From NCBI GenBank assembly GCA_035530135.1, contig DATKVJ010000061.1, forward strand, positions 48,808-112,807: a stretch of DNA of 64,000 nt. Reading direction: 5' to 3'. Of the stretch, positions 7,941 through 15,733 are shown one piece after another. Every line of letters begins with the position of its first letter. The first letter of the stretch is position 1. Made by a program: the position numbers and the translations under genes. The notes beneath the pieces are model-generated. The model searched no databases. It saw only the letters and a program-made list of their open reading frames with translations, and was not told the DNA's origin. The DNA is from CAIYYX01 sp035530135. GTDB lineage: Bacteria > Pseudomonadota > Gammaproteobacteria > Burkholderiales > Rhodocyclaceae.

Positions 7941-9536
7941 ATGATCCAGACCATCCGCTCCAGCCACGGCATGGCGGTGGCGCCCAATGCGCTGGCGGCG
8001 CAAAGCGCGCTGGCCGTGCTGCGCGACGGCGGCAACGCCATCGAGGCGATGGTGGCGGCTGCCGCCACCATCGCCGTCGCCTATCCGCACATGAACGGCA
8101 TCGGCGGCGATTCGTTCTGGCTGATCGTGCCGCCCGAGGGCGCGCCGATCGCGATCGACGCCTGCGGCCCGGCCGCGGCGGCGGCCAGCATCGCCGCCTA
8201 CCGCTCGCGCGGCCTGGAGCGGATCCCGACGCGCGGTCCGCTGGCGATGAACACCGTGGCCGGCACGGTCGGCGGCTGGCAGCAGGCGCTGGAGGTATCT
8301 GCACGATTCGGCGGCGGGCTGCCGCTCATCCGCTTGCTGGCCGACGCCATCGGCTACGCCGAAGAGGGCGTGCCGGTGACCGTGAGCCAAGCCTCGGCCA
8401 CCGCCGGCAAGCGCGCCGAACTGGAGGCCCTGCCCGGTTTCGCCGACAGCTTCCTGCCCGGCGGCCGTGTGCCGGCCCCCGGCAGCCGCTTTGTGCAGAC
8501 CAAGCTCGCGCGGGTGCTGGCGCGGCTTGCGAAGGACGGTCTGGACGGCTACTACCGCGGCGCGCTGGCCCGGGAAATCGCGGCGGACTTCGAGGCGGTG
8601 GGGGCGCTCCTGTCGCTCGCAGATCTCGAAGCCTACCGTCCCCGGGAATGCGCGCCGCTGTCGGTCGAACTGAAGTGCGGCACCGCCTACAACATGGTGC
8701 CGCCGACCCAGGGGGTGATCTCGCTGGCGATCCTGGCCTTGATGGAGCGCGCCGGCATCGAAAACGTCGCCGCCGACGGCGCCGACCACATCCACCTCTG
8801 CGTCGAGGCCACCAAGCAGGCCTTCGGGCTGCGCGACGCCCACCTCGCCGATCCGGCCGAGATGAGCGTCGCACCCGAAGCGCTGCTCGAAGCCGGACGG
8901 CTGGCGGCATTGGCGTCCGCGATCCGCCTGGACCGCGCGCTGCCCTGGGGCGGCAAGTCGCGCTCCGGCGACACCGTCTGGATGGGCACGGTGGACAACA
9001 GCGGCCTGGCGGTGTCCTTCATCCAGAGCATCTACCACGAGTACGGCAGCGGCGTGGTGCTGCCCGCGACCGGCATCAACTGGCAGAACCGCGGCGCCTC
9101 ATTCAGCCTGGAGCGCGATCACCTGCTGGCGCTCAAGCCCGGCAAGAAGCCCTTCCACACCCTCAACCCGGCCGCGGCCAGGCTCAGGGACGGCCGCGTC
9201 CTCGTCTATGGCACGATGGGCGGCGACGGCCAGCCGCAGACCCAGGCGGCGGTGTTCAGCCGCTACGTCTGGTTCAATCAGGAACTGCAGCAGGCGGTCA
9301 GCGCGCCGCGCTGGCTGCTCGGCCGGACCTGGGGCCAGGCGAGCGACACGCTGAAGCTGGAGGGGCGCTTCGCTGCCGACGTCGTTGCCGACCTGCGCGG
9401 CCGCGGTCACGAGCTCGAGACCCTGCGCGACTTCGACGAGACCATGGGTCACGCGGGGGCGATCGTGCGCGGCGCCGACGGCATCCTGCAGGGGGCGGCC
9501 GACCCGCGCTCCGACGGCTGCGTCGCCGGCTATTGA
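7941..9536 (+). CDS. Gamma-glutamyltransferase family hydrolase, possibly oxamate amidohydrolase (HpxW-like)
   Basis: A 531-residue Ntn-hydrolase precursor of the gamma-glutamyltransferase family that would cut itself into two chains. The likely nucleophile Thr is in SGDTVWMGTVD (near residue 342). The start HGMAVAPNALAAQSALAVLRDGGNAIEAMVAAAATIAVAYPHM (described region, residues 9-51) has the family's N-terminal pattern. There is no signal peptide, unlike periplasmic Ggt, so the enzyme is cytoplasmic. This, the length near 530 and an oxalate/formate-type transporter next door fit the HpxW branch, which splits oxamate into oxalate and ammonia at the end of purine breakdown. The substrate is an inference; a glutathione-type role cannot be excluded. 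Confidence 0.8.
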   Translation: MIQTIRSSHGMAVAPNALAAQSALAVLRDGGNAIEAMVAAAATIAVAYPHMNGIGGDSFWLIVPPEGAPIAIDACGPAAAAASIAAYRSRGLERIPTRGPLAMNTVAGTVGGWQQALEVSARFGGGLPLIRLLADAIGYAEEGVPVTVSQASATAGKRAELEALPGFADSFLPGGRVPAPGSRFVQTKLARVLARLAKDGLDGYYRGALAREIAADFEAVGALLSLADLEAYRPRECAPLSVELKCGTAYNMVPPTQGVISLAILALMERAGIENVAADGADHIHLCVEATKQAFGLRDAHLADPAEMSVAPEALLEAGRLAALASAIRLDRALPWGGKSRSGDTVWMGTVDNSGLAVSFIQSIYHEYGSGVVLPATGINWQNRGASFSLERDHLLALKPGKKPFHTLNPAAARLRDGRVLVYGTMGGDGQPQTQAAVFSRYVWFNQELQQAVSAPRWLLGRTWGQASDTLKLEGRFAADVVADLRGRGHELETLRDFDETMGHAGAIVRGADGILQGAADPRSDGCVAGY

Positions 9537-9569
9537 AACGCTGACGTGCGCACTCGGGCGAGACCCCGG

Positions 9570-9860
9570 ATGAGCAAGTGGCGGGCCGCCGTTCTCGGCC
9601 TGCTGCTGTTGTGCTTTCTCGGCCTGCACCAGGTCGAGGCGGCGCACCTGCACTTCACGGCGGCGCAGGAGCAGGACTGCGCGGTGTGCAAGGTCTGCCT
9701 GCATCAGCCGCTGGAGGTTCCGCCACCGCCGCTGTCGCCCCTGGCATTCATCCTGGTGCTGCTGTTCTTCCGCCCGCGCTGGCAAGCCACCGCCCGGCGC
9801 GTCGGCGGCGCCGTCAGCCGCCCCAACTCCCGCGCCCCGCCCCGACTCTCCGCCGTCTGA
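9570..9860 (+). CDS. Small membrane/exported Cys-His protein upstream of TonB receptor
   Basis: A 96-residue protein starting at the ATG at 9570 (MSKWRAAVLG); a GTG at 9546 is also in frame. A hydrophobic N-terminal segment acts as signal or anchor, then comes a Cys/His cluster (HLHFTAAQEQDCAVCKVCLHQ is the region), a Pro-rich linker, a second hydrophobic segment (LAFILVLLFF) and a basic tail. The C-x2-C-x2-C-x-H arrangement suggests a metal site. Small proteins of this shape often precede TonB receptor genes, as here (83 bp). I recognise no named family. Confidence 0.6.
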   Translation: MSKWRAAVLGLLLLCFLGLHQVEAAHLHFTAAQEQDCAVCKVCLHQPLEVPPPPLSPLAFILVLLFFRPRWQATARRVGGAVSRPNSRAPPRLSAV

Positions 9861-9942
9861 GCAAGACCCCAGAACCGCATCACGGCTAAGGACCGCCGCT
9901 GCTCCCCTGTGCGAGCAGCGCCGACGTTCATTGGAGAATCGT

Positions 9943-12093
9943 ATGAAAACTGTGCTCAAGGGCGCCCTGCTGGCACCCGCCCTCCTTGCCCTGGCGGCAC
10001 CTGCGCCCGCCGACGTCGCGGCGGGCCAGGCCGACGTTGCGGTCGCCGCCGACGCAGCGCCCGCCGACGAAGTGAAAATCACCGTCACCGCCGAGCGGCT
10101 CAAGCTGGCCAGGAACAGCCTGTCGCCGAAGTCCGGCGGCAGCCTCTACCGCTTCGACGCCAAGGATATCGCGGCGCTGCCCGAGGGCGCCGACACCAGC
10201 TTCAACCAGGTGCTGCTGCAGGCGCCCGGGGTCGCCAACGACTCCTTCGGCCAGCTGCACATCCGCGGCGACCACGGCAACCTGCAATACCGGATCAACG
10301 GCGTGATCCTGCCCGAGGGCATCTCCGGCTTCGGCCAGTCGCTGGACACGCGCTTCGCCAAGCGCATCGACCTGATGACCGGCGCCCTGCCGGCGCAGTA
10401 CGGCTACCGCACCGCGGGCGTGGTCGAGATCGACACCAAGACCCGCTTCGCGCCGGGCGGGCGGGTGGACTTCTATGGCGGCAGCCACGGTACCGGCGAG
10501 ACCGGCTTCGAGTACGGCAACAGCCGCGGCAATCTCAGTTATTACCTGACCGGCTCGGCGCTGACCGACGACCTCGGCATCGAGAACCCGAGCGCCGGCA
10601 ACGGCGCCCTCCACGACCGCACCCGGCAGACCAAGGGCTTCGGCTACCTGTCCTACCTCCTCGATCCGGATACCCAGTTGAGCCTGATGTTCGGCAGCTA
10701 CCAGGGCAGGTTCCAGATCCCGGACAGCGCCGGACAGACGCCCGATCCCGACGGCAAGGGCTACCTGGCGGGCGCCGGCGTGTCCGGCTTCGATTCCGCG
10801 ACGGTGGACGAGCGCCAGCGCGAGAACAACCGCTACGGCATCGTCTCCCTGCAGGGCTCGGCCGGCCCGGACTTCGACTACCAGGTCGACCTGTTTTCCC
10901 GCTATACCAACGTCCGCTTCAGCCCCGATCCGATCGGCGATCTGGTGTTCGATGGCATCGCCTCGAACGTCTATCGCAGCAGCTTCAGCAACGGCGTCCA
11001 GGGCGACGGCAGCTACCGGCTGAACGCCAGGCACACGCTGCGCGTGGGCCTGTTCGCGAGCAGCGAGGCGGTGCGCAGCGACAACAATTCGACGGTGTTT
11101 CCGGTCGACGCCGCCGGCACGGTGGTCGGCGCGCCCTTCGCCATCGCCGACAGCAGCGCCAGGAGCGGCAACACCCTGCTGGGCCTATACCTGCAGGACG
11201 AATGGCGGGCGAGCGGCAAGCTGAAGGTGAATGTCGGCGCGCGCCTGGACCGGCTCGACGCCTACACCAGCGCCGGCCAGTTGAGTCCGCGCCTGGGACT
11301 GGTGTACCAGGCCACGCCCGAGACCGCCTGGCACGCCGCCTACGCCCGCTACTTCACGCCGCCGCCGACCGAGCTCGTCTCGTCCCGGACGCTGGCGCTG
11401 TTCGCCAACACCTCCAACGCCGCGGCCACGAATCTGAACGACCAGGTGCAGCCGGAGCGCTCGCACTACCTCGACCTCGGCGTCAGCCACCAGCTCACGA
11501 AAGCGCTCAGCCTGGGCGTCGACAGCTTCTACAAGCGGGTCGACGACATGCTCGACGAGGGCCAGTTCGGCCAGGCCCTGATCTTTTCGCCCTTCAACTA
11601 CGCCCGGGGCAAGGTCTATGGCGTCGAGCTGTCGGGCAACTACCATTCCGGCAAGGTCTCCGCCTACGCCAACCTGGCGCGCACGGTCAGCCTCGCCAAG
11701 CAGGTCGATTCGGCGCAGTTCAACTTCGCTCCGGACGAGCTGGCCTACATCGCCGACCACTGGGTGCACACCGACCACGACCAGGCGGTCACGGCTTCCG
11801 CCGGCGTCTCCACCCTCTGGGACGGCACCACGCTGAGCGCCGACGCCGTCTATGGCAGCGGCCTGCGCCGGGGCTACGCCAATACCCAGCGCCTGCCGTC
11901 CTACGTGCAGGTCAATCTGGGTGCCTCGCAGCGCTGGCGCAGCGCCGATCTGGGCGCCTTCGAGACGCGCCTGTCGGTGGTGAACCTGTTCGACCGGGTC
12001 TATGAGCTCCGCGACGGCAGCGGCATCGGCGTCGGCGCGCCGCAATACGGGCCGCGCCGCGGCCTGTTCGTCGGCCTGAGCAAGCTGTTCTGA
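9943..12093 (+). CDS. TonB-dependent outer-membrane receptor
   Basis: A 716-residue outer-membrane active importer. The ATG at 9943 (MKTVLKGALLAPALLALAA) gives a signal peptide and has TTGGAG upstream; an in-frame ATG at 9931 is less likely. A plug domain follows (ITVTAERLK, SFNQVLLQAPGVANDSFGQLHIRGDHG, INGVILPEG, about residues 45-170), then the beta-barrel with alternating aromatic strands, ending in the terminal Phe (GLSKLF) that outer-membrane insertion needs. The plug's loose fit to siderophore receptors and the preceding Cys/His protein allow a metal or metal-complex substrate, but none is proven. There is no riboswitch-like structure upstream. Confidence 0.88.
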   Translation: MKTVLKGALLAPALLALAAPAPADVAAGQADVAVAADAAPADEVKITVTAERLKLARNSLSPKSGGSLYRFDAKDIAALPEGADTSFNQVLLQAPGVANDSFGQLHIRGDHGNLQYRINGVILPEGISGFGQSLDTRFAKRIDLMTGALPAQYGYRTAGVVEIDTKTRFAPGGRVDFYGGSHGTGETGFEYGNSRGNLSYYLTGSALTDDLGIENPSAGNGALHDRTRQTKGFGYLSYLLDPDTQLSLMFGSYQGRFQIPDSAGQTPDPDGKGYLAGAGVSGFDSATVDERQRENNRYGIVSLQGSAGPDFDYQVDLFSRYTNVRFSPDPIGDLVFDGIASNVYRSSFSNGVQGDGSYRLNARHTLRVGLFASSEAVRSDNNSTVFPVDAAGTVVGAPFAIADSSARSGNTLLGLYLQDEWRASGKLKVNVGARLDRLDAYTSAGQLSPRLGLVYQATPETAWHAAYARYFTPPPTELVSSRTLALFANTSNAAATNLNDQVQPERSHYLDLGVSHQLTKALSLGVDSFYKRVDDMLDEGQFGQALIFSPFNYARGKVYGVELSGNYHSGKVSAYANLARTVSLAKQVDSAQFNFAPDELAYIADHWVHTDHDQAVTASAGVSTLWDGTTLSADAVYGSGLRRGYANTQRLPSYVQVNLGASQRWRSADLGAFETRLSVVNLFDRVYELRDGSGIGVGAPQYGPRRGLFVGLSKLF

Positions 12094-12094
12094 T

Positions 12095-13042
12095 TCAGGC
12101 CGAGCCGCGAACCATCGGATCCTTGGCCTCTTCCAGCAGCCAATTCCTGAACACCACGACCTTGGGCCGCTCGGCGCTGGTCTCGGCGCTCACCAGGTAG
12201 TAGGCGGATTTCATCGCCAGGCTGAGTTCGAAGGGGGCGACCAGCCTGCCCGCGGCCAGGTCGTGGGCGGCCAGCTCCTTGACGCCCAGCACCACGCCCA
12301 GGCCGTCGACCGCCGCCTCCAGGCCGAGTATCGAGTGATTGAAGTGCGGGCCGCGGCTGGGGTCGACGCTGTCGACGCCGGCCGCCCTCAGCCACTGCTC
12401 CCAGTCGGGCCGCTCGTCGCTGAGGTAGAGGGTGTCGTCGTGCAGCAGCACGTGGTAGCGCAGGTCCGCGGGCTTGGACAGAGGGCGCATGCCCTTTAGC
12501 AGGCTGGGGCTGCACAGCGGCGTCAGCGACACCGGGAACAGCAGGTCCACCCGCGAGTGCGGATACCTGCCGGTGCCGAAGCGGATGTCGATGTCGGCAT
12601 CGACCGTCTGCTCTTCCGGGAAGTCGCGGCGGCTCGCGTCCATCAGCCGCATGCTGGCCAGGATCCGGATATCGATATCGGGGTTGGCGGTGACGAAGCG
12701 GTGCAGCCTGGGCATCAGCCACTTGGTGGCAAACGAGGGCGGGACATTGACGGTGAGCGCATCGGCGCGCCCGTGGGCGCGTACCCGCTCCACCGCCTGG
12801 GCGATGGCGTCGAAGCCCTCGCGCAATTTCGGCAGGAAGCTCCGGCCCACTTCGGTCAGTTCGATCGCGCGGGTGAGGCGGCGGAACAGCGCCACATCGA
12901 GCTGGTCCTCCAGCAACTTGATCTGATGGCTGATGGCCGCCGGCGTGACGTGCAACTCCTCGGCGGCCTTGCGAAAGCTCAAGTGCCGGGCGGCGGCCTC
13001 GAAAGCCCGCAGTGAATTGAGAGGGGGGAGACGCTCGCTCAC
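12095..13042 (-). CDS. LysR-family transcriptional regulator, GcvA type
   Basis: A 315-residue DNA-binding regulator. The N-terminal winged helix (LNSLRAFEAAARHLSFRKAAEELHVTPAAISHQI region, residues 8-42) has the wording of the GcvA/AmpR subgroup. Residues about 95-305 form the effector-binding domain. It ends 1 bp after the convergent TonB receptor gene. Upstream it faces the small-protein genes at 13171-13546 across a divergent promoter with two dyads, which it may bind. The effector is unknown. Confidence 0.88.
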   Translation of the reverse strand: MSERLPPLNSLRAFEAAARHLSFRKAAEELHVTPAAISHQIKLLEDQLDVALFRRLTRAIELTEVGRSFLPKLREGFDAIAQAVERVRAHGRADALTVNVPPSFATKWLMPRLHRFVTANPDIDIRILASMRLMDASRRDFPEEQTVDADIDIRFGTGRYPHSRVDLLFPVSLTPLCSPSLLKGMRPLSKPADLRYHVLLHDDTLYLSDERPDWEQWLRAAGVDSVDPSRGPHFNHSILGLEAAVDGLGVVLGVKELAAHDLAAGRLVAPFELSLAMKSAYYLVSAETSAERPKVVVFRNWLLEEAKDPMVRGSA

Positions 13043-13050
13043 CGGCGCAC

Positions 13051-13068
13051 TATAGCTTAGTTTCTATA
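13051..13068. promoter_or_regulatory. LysR-type box next to lysR start
   Basis: TATAG-N8-CTATA is a perfect 5-bp dyad 8 bp upstream of the LysR gene, with the T-N11-A form typical of LysR regulators. It is probably an autoregulation site. Confidence 0.45.
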
Positions 13069-13090
13069 ACTTGTGCCATTATCTTTTTTA

Positions 13091-13111
13091 GTTTGTTGCA
13101 ATGCAGCAAAC
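13091..13111. promoter_or_regulatory. Dyad GTTTGTTGC-AAT-GCAGCAAAC
   Basis: Two 9-base arms with one mismatch around a 3-base centre, lying 60 bp before the small ORF at 13171. It is a candidate operator for the divergent small-protein operon. Confidence 0.4.
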
Positions 13112-13170
13112 GCAGTACATTGGCGCCGTGGTGCCCTCGCGGCTATCGATCATAGATTAGGAGATTTGAT

Positions 13171-13299
13171 ATGAACGCCAATGTACAACAAGCCGGCCTG
13201 AAACTGTCGCCCCGCGCCGGCAATGCCCAGGCGAACTCCCTGCGGGACCGTCTCGTCGCGTGGTTCTCGCGCTGCGACATCGACAGGCTTTATTTTTGA
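13171..13299 (+). CDS. Small ORF (42 aa) ahead of DUF3563 gene
   Basis: An ATG with AGGAG placed 8 bases upstream opens a 42-codon frame (MNANVQQAGLKLSPRAG... ending DRLYF). It is followed 13 bp later by the DUF3563-like gene with its own ribosome-binding site (AGGAG), so the pair looks like a short operon. No family is recognised. The strong ribosome-binding site is the main reason to believe it is translated; it could also be a leader peptide. Confidence 0.5.
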   Translation: MNANVQQAGLKLSPRAGNAQANSLRDRLVAWFSRCDIDRLYF

Positions 13300-13312
13300 A
13301 AGGAGATTGAAA

Positions 13313-13546
13313 ATGAAATTCGATCTGACCCTCCATCATTCGGGTATCGCCCGGCATCCCGGGCAAGCCTCCGCTCTGAGCCGGCGTGTGTCCGCCGTGC
13401 TCGGGCGGGCCAAGGAATGGCTGTTCGCAGAATGGCATCCGCTCAGCGATGAAGAGGCTTATCTCGCCCAGGCCCAGAATGAGGCCGACCTCGAGCGGCG
13501 CCTGTTGGTCCTGCAGGATCCGCGTACCCGCCAGTCATTCTGGTGA
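13313..13546 (+). CDS. DUF3563-family small protein
   Basis: A 77-residue protein starting at the ATG at 13313, 8 bases after AGGAG. The C-terminal half (EWHPLSDEEAYLAQAQNEAD then LERRLLVLQD) matches the pattern of small DUF3563 proteins (YLAxAxDxxDLERR), which are widespread in betaproteobacteria and have no known role. They are often highly expressed and controlled from compact promoters such as the one here, opposite a LysR gene. Confidence 0.65.
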   Translation: MKFDLTLHHSGIARHPGQASALSRRVSAVLGRAKEWLFAEWHPLSDEEAYLAQAQNEADLERRLLVLQDPRTRQSFW

Positions 13547-13564
13547 GTTTGATGAGTTCCTGAC

Positions 13565-13589
13565 GCCGCTTCGGCGAGCCCGAAGCGGC
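13565..13589 (+). terminator. Strong hairpin after DUF3563 gene
   Basis: A perfect 10-bp stem (GCCGCTTCGG and CCGAAGCGGC) with a 5-base loop, 18 bp after the stop codon. There is no long T-run, but stability and place argue for a terminator before feoA. Confidence 0.6.
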
Positions 13590-13668
13590 AGCGGCGCTTG
13601 ATCCAGGAGGAAGCCCGGGCCGGCGAATTCCGCTATTATCCGGCCTTGCGCCATCGGGCTCGTCCTCC

Positions 13669-13902
13669 ATGCAATTGACCAAGTTGCTCGACTATCTGAC
13701 ACCGGGGCAGGGTGGGCGGATCGTCGCCATCCACGCCGCCGAAGACCTCCGTCGCCGGCTCGTGGCGCTGGGGCTCAAGCCGGGCAACGAGATCCGGATC
13801 GTCCGCCGGGGTCTGTTCGCCGGCCCGCTGCAGGTGCGGATCGGCACCACCGACATCATCATCCGCCGCTGCGACGCCCGGCAAATAGAGATCGCCGTAT
13901 GA
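13669..13902 (+). CDS. feoA: Ferrous iron transport protein A
   Basis: A 77-residue SH3-like cytoplasmic protein. The pattern GQGGRIVAIHA, LRRRLVALGLKPGNEIRIVRRG and GPLQVRIGTTDIIIRRCDA is the FeoA fold. It lies 7 bp before feoB, with which it forms the Fe(II) uptake system and whose transport it is thought to regulate. An oxygen-limited lifestyle with many iron-sulfur enzymes in this window fits the need for ferrous iron uptake. Confidence 0.92.
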   Translation: MQLTKLLDYLTPGQGGRIVAIHAAEDLRRRLVALGLKPGNEIRIVRRGLFAGPLQVRIGTTDIIIRRCDARQIEIAV

Positions 13903-13909
13903 GCCGGGC

Positions 13910-15697
13910 ATGAGAAAGGTCGCCCTGCTCGGCATGCCCAACACCGGCAAGTCGACGCTCTTCAACCGCTTGACCGGCTCCGGCGCCAGGGTCGGCAACT
14001 GGCCCGGGGTGACGGTGGAACTGGCCAGCGCCAAGTTGCTGCTCGGGGCGGAGATGGTCGAGGTGATCGACCTACCCGGCATCTACGACCTGCACGGCTT
14101 CTCCGAGGACGAGCTGGTGGTGCGTCACTTCCTGGAGAACAATTCGATCGATCTGGCGGTGGTGATCCTGAACGCCGTCCAGATCGAGCGCCAGCTGGCG
14201 CTGGCGCTGCAGATCCAGGCCCTGGGCCTACCGCTGGTGCTGCTGCTCAACATGGAGGACGAGGCCAGGAAGCTGGGCATCCGGATCGACACCGGGAAGA
14301 TCAGCGGCCAGCTGGCGATCCCGACGCTGCTGGTGAGCGCCAAGTACGGCTCCGGCTACCAGACCGCGCTGCATACCATCACGACCGCCCTGCGCGGCGC
14401 GCCGGCCACCCCGATCGAAGCCGTCAAGACCGCCCTGATCCCCGATCAGACCATAGAGGCGAAACTGACCCGCGTCCTCGCGGCCGCCGTGGATATGCCG
14501 GTCACGATGTCGGTCAGCCTGACCGACCGCATCGACCGGGTGGTGCTCCATCCGGTGCTCGCCCTGCCGCTGTTCCTGGCGGTCATCCTGCTGCTCTTCC
14601 AGGCGGTGTTCGCCCTCGGGATGCCGCTGCAGGCGGGCATGAACGCCGCCTTCGGCTGGATGCGCCAGGACCTGCTCTCGCCCCTGCTCGCCGGGACGCC
14701 GCCCTTCGTCCAGGGCCTGCTGTTGGACGGGGTGTGGAACGGCGTCGCCACCGTCGCCACCTTCGTGCCGATCATCGTCTTGTTCTTCGTCTTCATGGCG
14801 ATCGTCGAGGATACCGGCTACCTCTCCCGGGCGGCCTTCCTGACCGACGCCCTGATGGCGCGGCTCGGCCTCGACGGGCGCAGCTTCGTGATGATCCTGA
14901 TGGGCTTCGGCTGCAACGTCCCGGCGCTGATGGGCACGCGCATCATGCGCAGCCGGCCGTTGCGCCTGCTCTCGATGCTGCTGATCCCGCTGTCCTTGTG
15001 CTCGGCCAGGCTGCAGGTGTTCCTGTTCATCATCGCCGCGCTATTCACTTCCAGTCAGGCGCCCTACGTGCTGTTCTCCCTCTATCTCGCCAGCATCGCG
15101 ACGGCGGTGGCGACGGCCCTGGTCTTCCGGCGCCACTTCCGCTCGACCGAGCCCTTCGTCATCGAGCTGCCGCCCTATCGCCTGCCGACCGTCCGCCAGA
15201 TCGTGCTGCGCGCCTGGCAGGAGGTGCGGCACTTCTTCGTGCGCGCCACCAAGTTCATCATCGCCGGGGTGGTGCTGGTCTGGCTGCTCACGAATCTGCC
15301 GGCGGGCGTCGCGGTCGGCGGTTCCGCGAGCTATGCGGGGTGGCTGGGCCATGCCTTCCAGCCGCTGCTGTCGCCGCTGGGCATCGGCGACAAGCTGACC
15401 GTGGCGCTGATCTTCGGCTTCGTCGCCAAGGAGGTGGTGATCGGTTCGCTGGCGGTGATCTACGCCACCAGCGGCGCCGCCCTCGCCGGCCACCTGGCGC
15501 AGCAACTGGACTGGGTGCAGGCCTACAGCTTCATGTTGTTTACGCTGGTGTACACCCCCTGCCTGTCGACGGTGGCGACGATCAGGGCGGAATCGCGCAG
15601 CCTGGGCTTCACCGCCTTCGCCGTGGCCTGGCCGCTGCTCCTCGCCTGGCTGCTGAGTTTCAGCTTTTACCAGGGGGCGCGCTTGCTGGGCTACTGA
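13910..15697 (+). CDS. feoB: Ferrous iron transporter B (short form)
   Basis: A 595-residue Fe(II) permease with an N-terminal GTPase-like domain: G1 GMPNTGKS (residues 8-15), G3 DLPG near 51, and NMED in the G4 region. The membrane half has the two conserved gate segments (GFGCNVPALMGTR near residue 325; TPCLSTVATI near 550). It is about 100-170 residues shorter than the well-studied FeoB proteins, mainly in the linker after the G domain and at the C-terminus. It has no FeoC partner. A radical SAM gene follows after 36 bp. Confidence 0.92.
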   Translation: MRKVALLGMPNTGKSTLFNRLTGSGARVGNWPGVTVELASAKLLLGAEMVEVIDLPGIYDLHGFSEDELVVRHFLENNSIDLAVVILNAVQIERQLALALQIQALGLPLVLLLNMEDEARKLGIRIDTGKISGQLAIPTLLVSAKYGSGYQTALHTITTALRGAPATPIEAVKTALIPDQTIEAKLTRVLAAAVDMPVTMSVSLTDRIDRVVLHPVLALPLFLAVILLLFQAVFALGMPLQAGMNAAFGWMRQDLLSPLLAGTPPFVQGLLLDGVWNGVATVATFVPIIVLFFVFMAIVEDTGYLSRAAFLTDALMARLGLDGRSFVMILMGFGCNVPALMGTRIMRSRPLRLLSMLLIPLSLCSARLQVFLFIIAALFTSSQAPYVLFSLYLASIATAVATALVFRRHFRSTEPFVIELPPYRLPTVRQIVLRAWQEVRHFFVRATKFIIAGVVLVWLLTNLPAGVAVGGSASYAGWLGHAFQPLLSPLGIGDKLTVALIFGFVAKEVVIGSLAVIYATSGAALAGHLAQQLDWVQAYSFMLFTLVYTPCLSTVATIRAESRSLGFTAFAVAWPLLLAWLLSFSFYQGARLLGY

Positions 15698-15733
15698 ATC
15701 GCCGTAACGAGATCAAAACTTGAGGCAAGCGTC

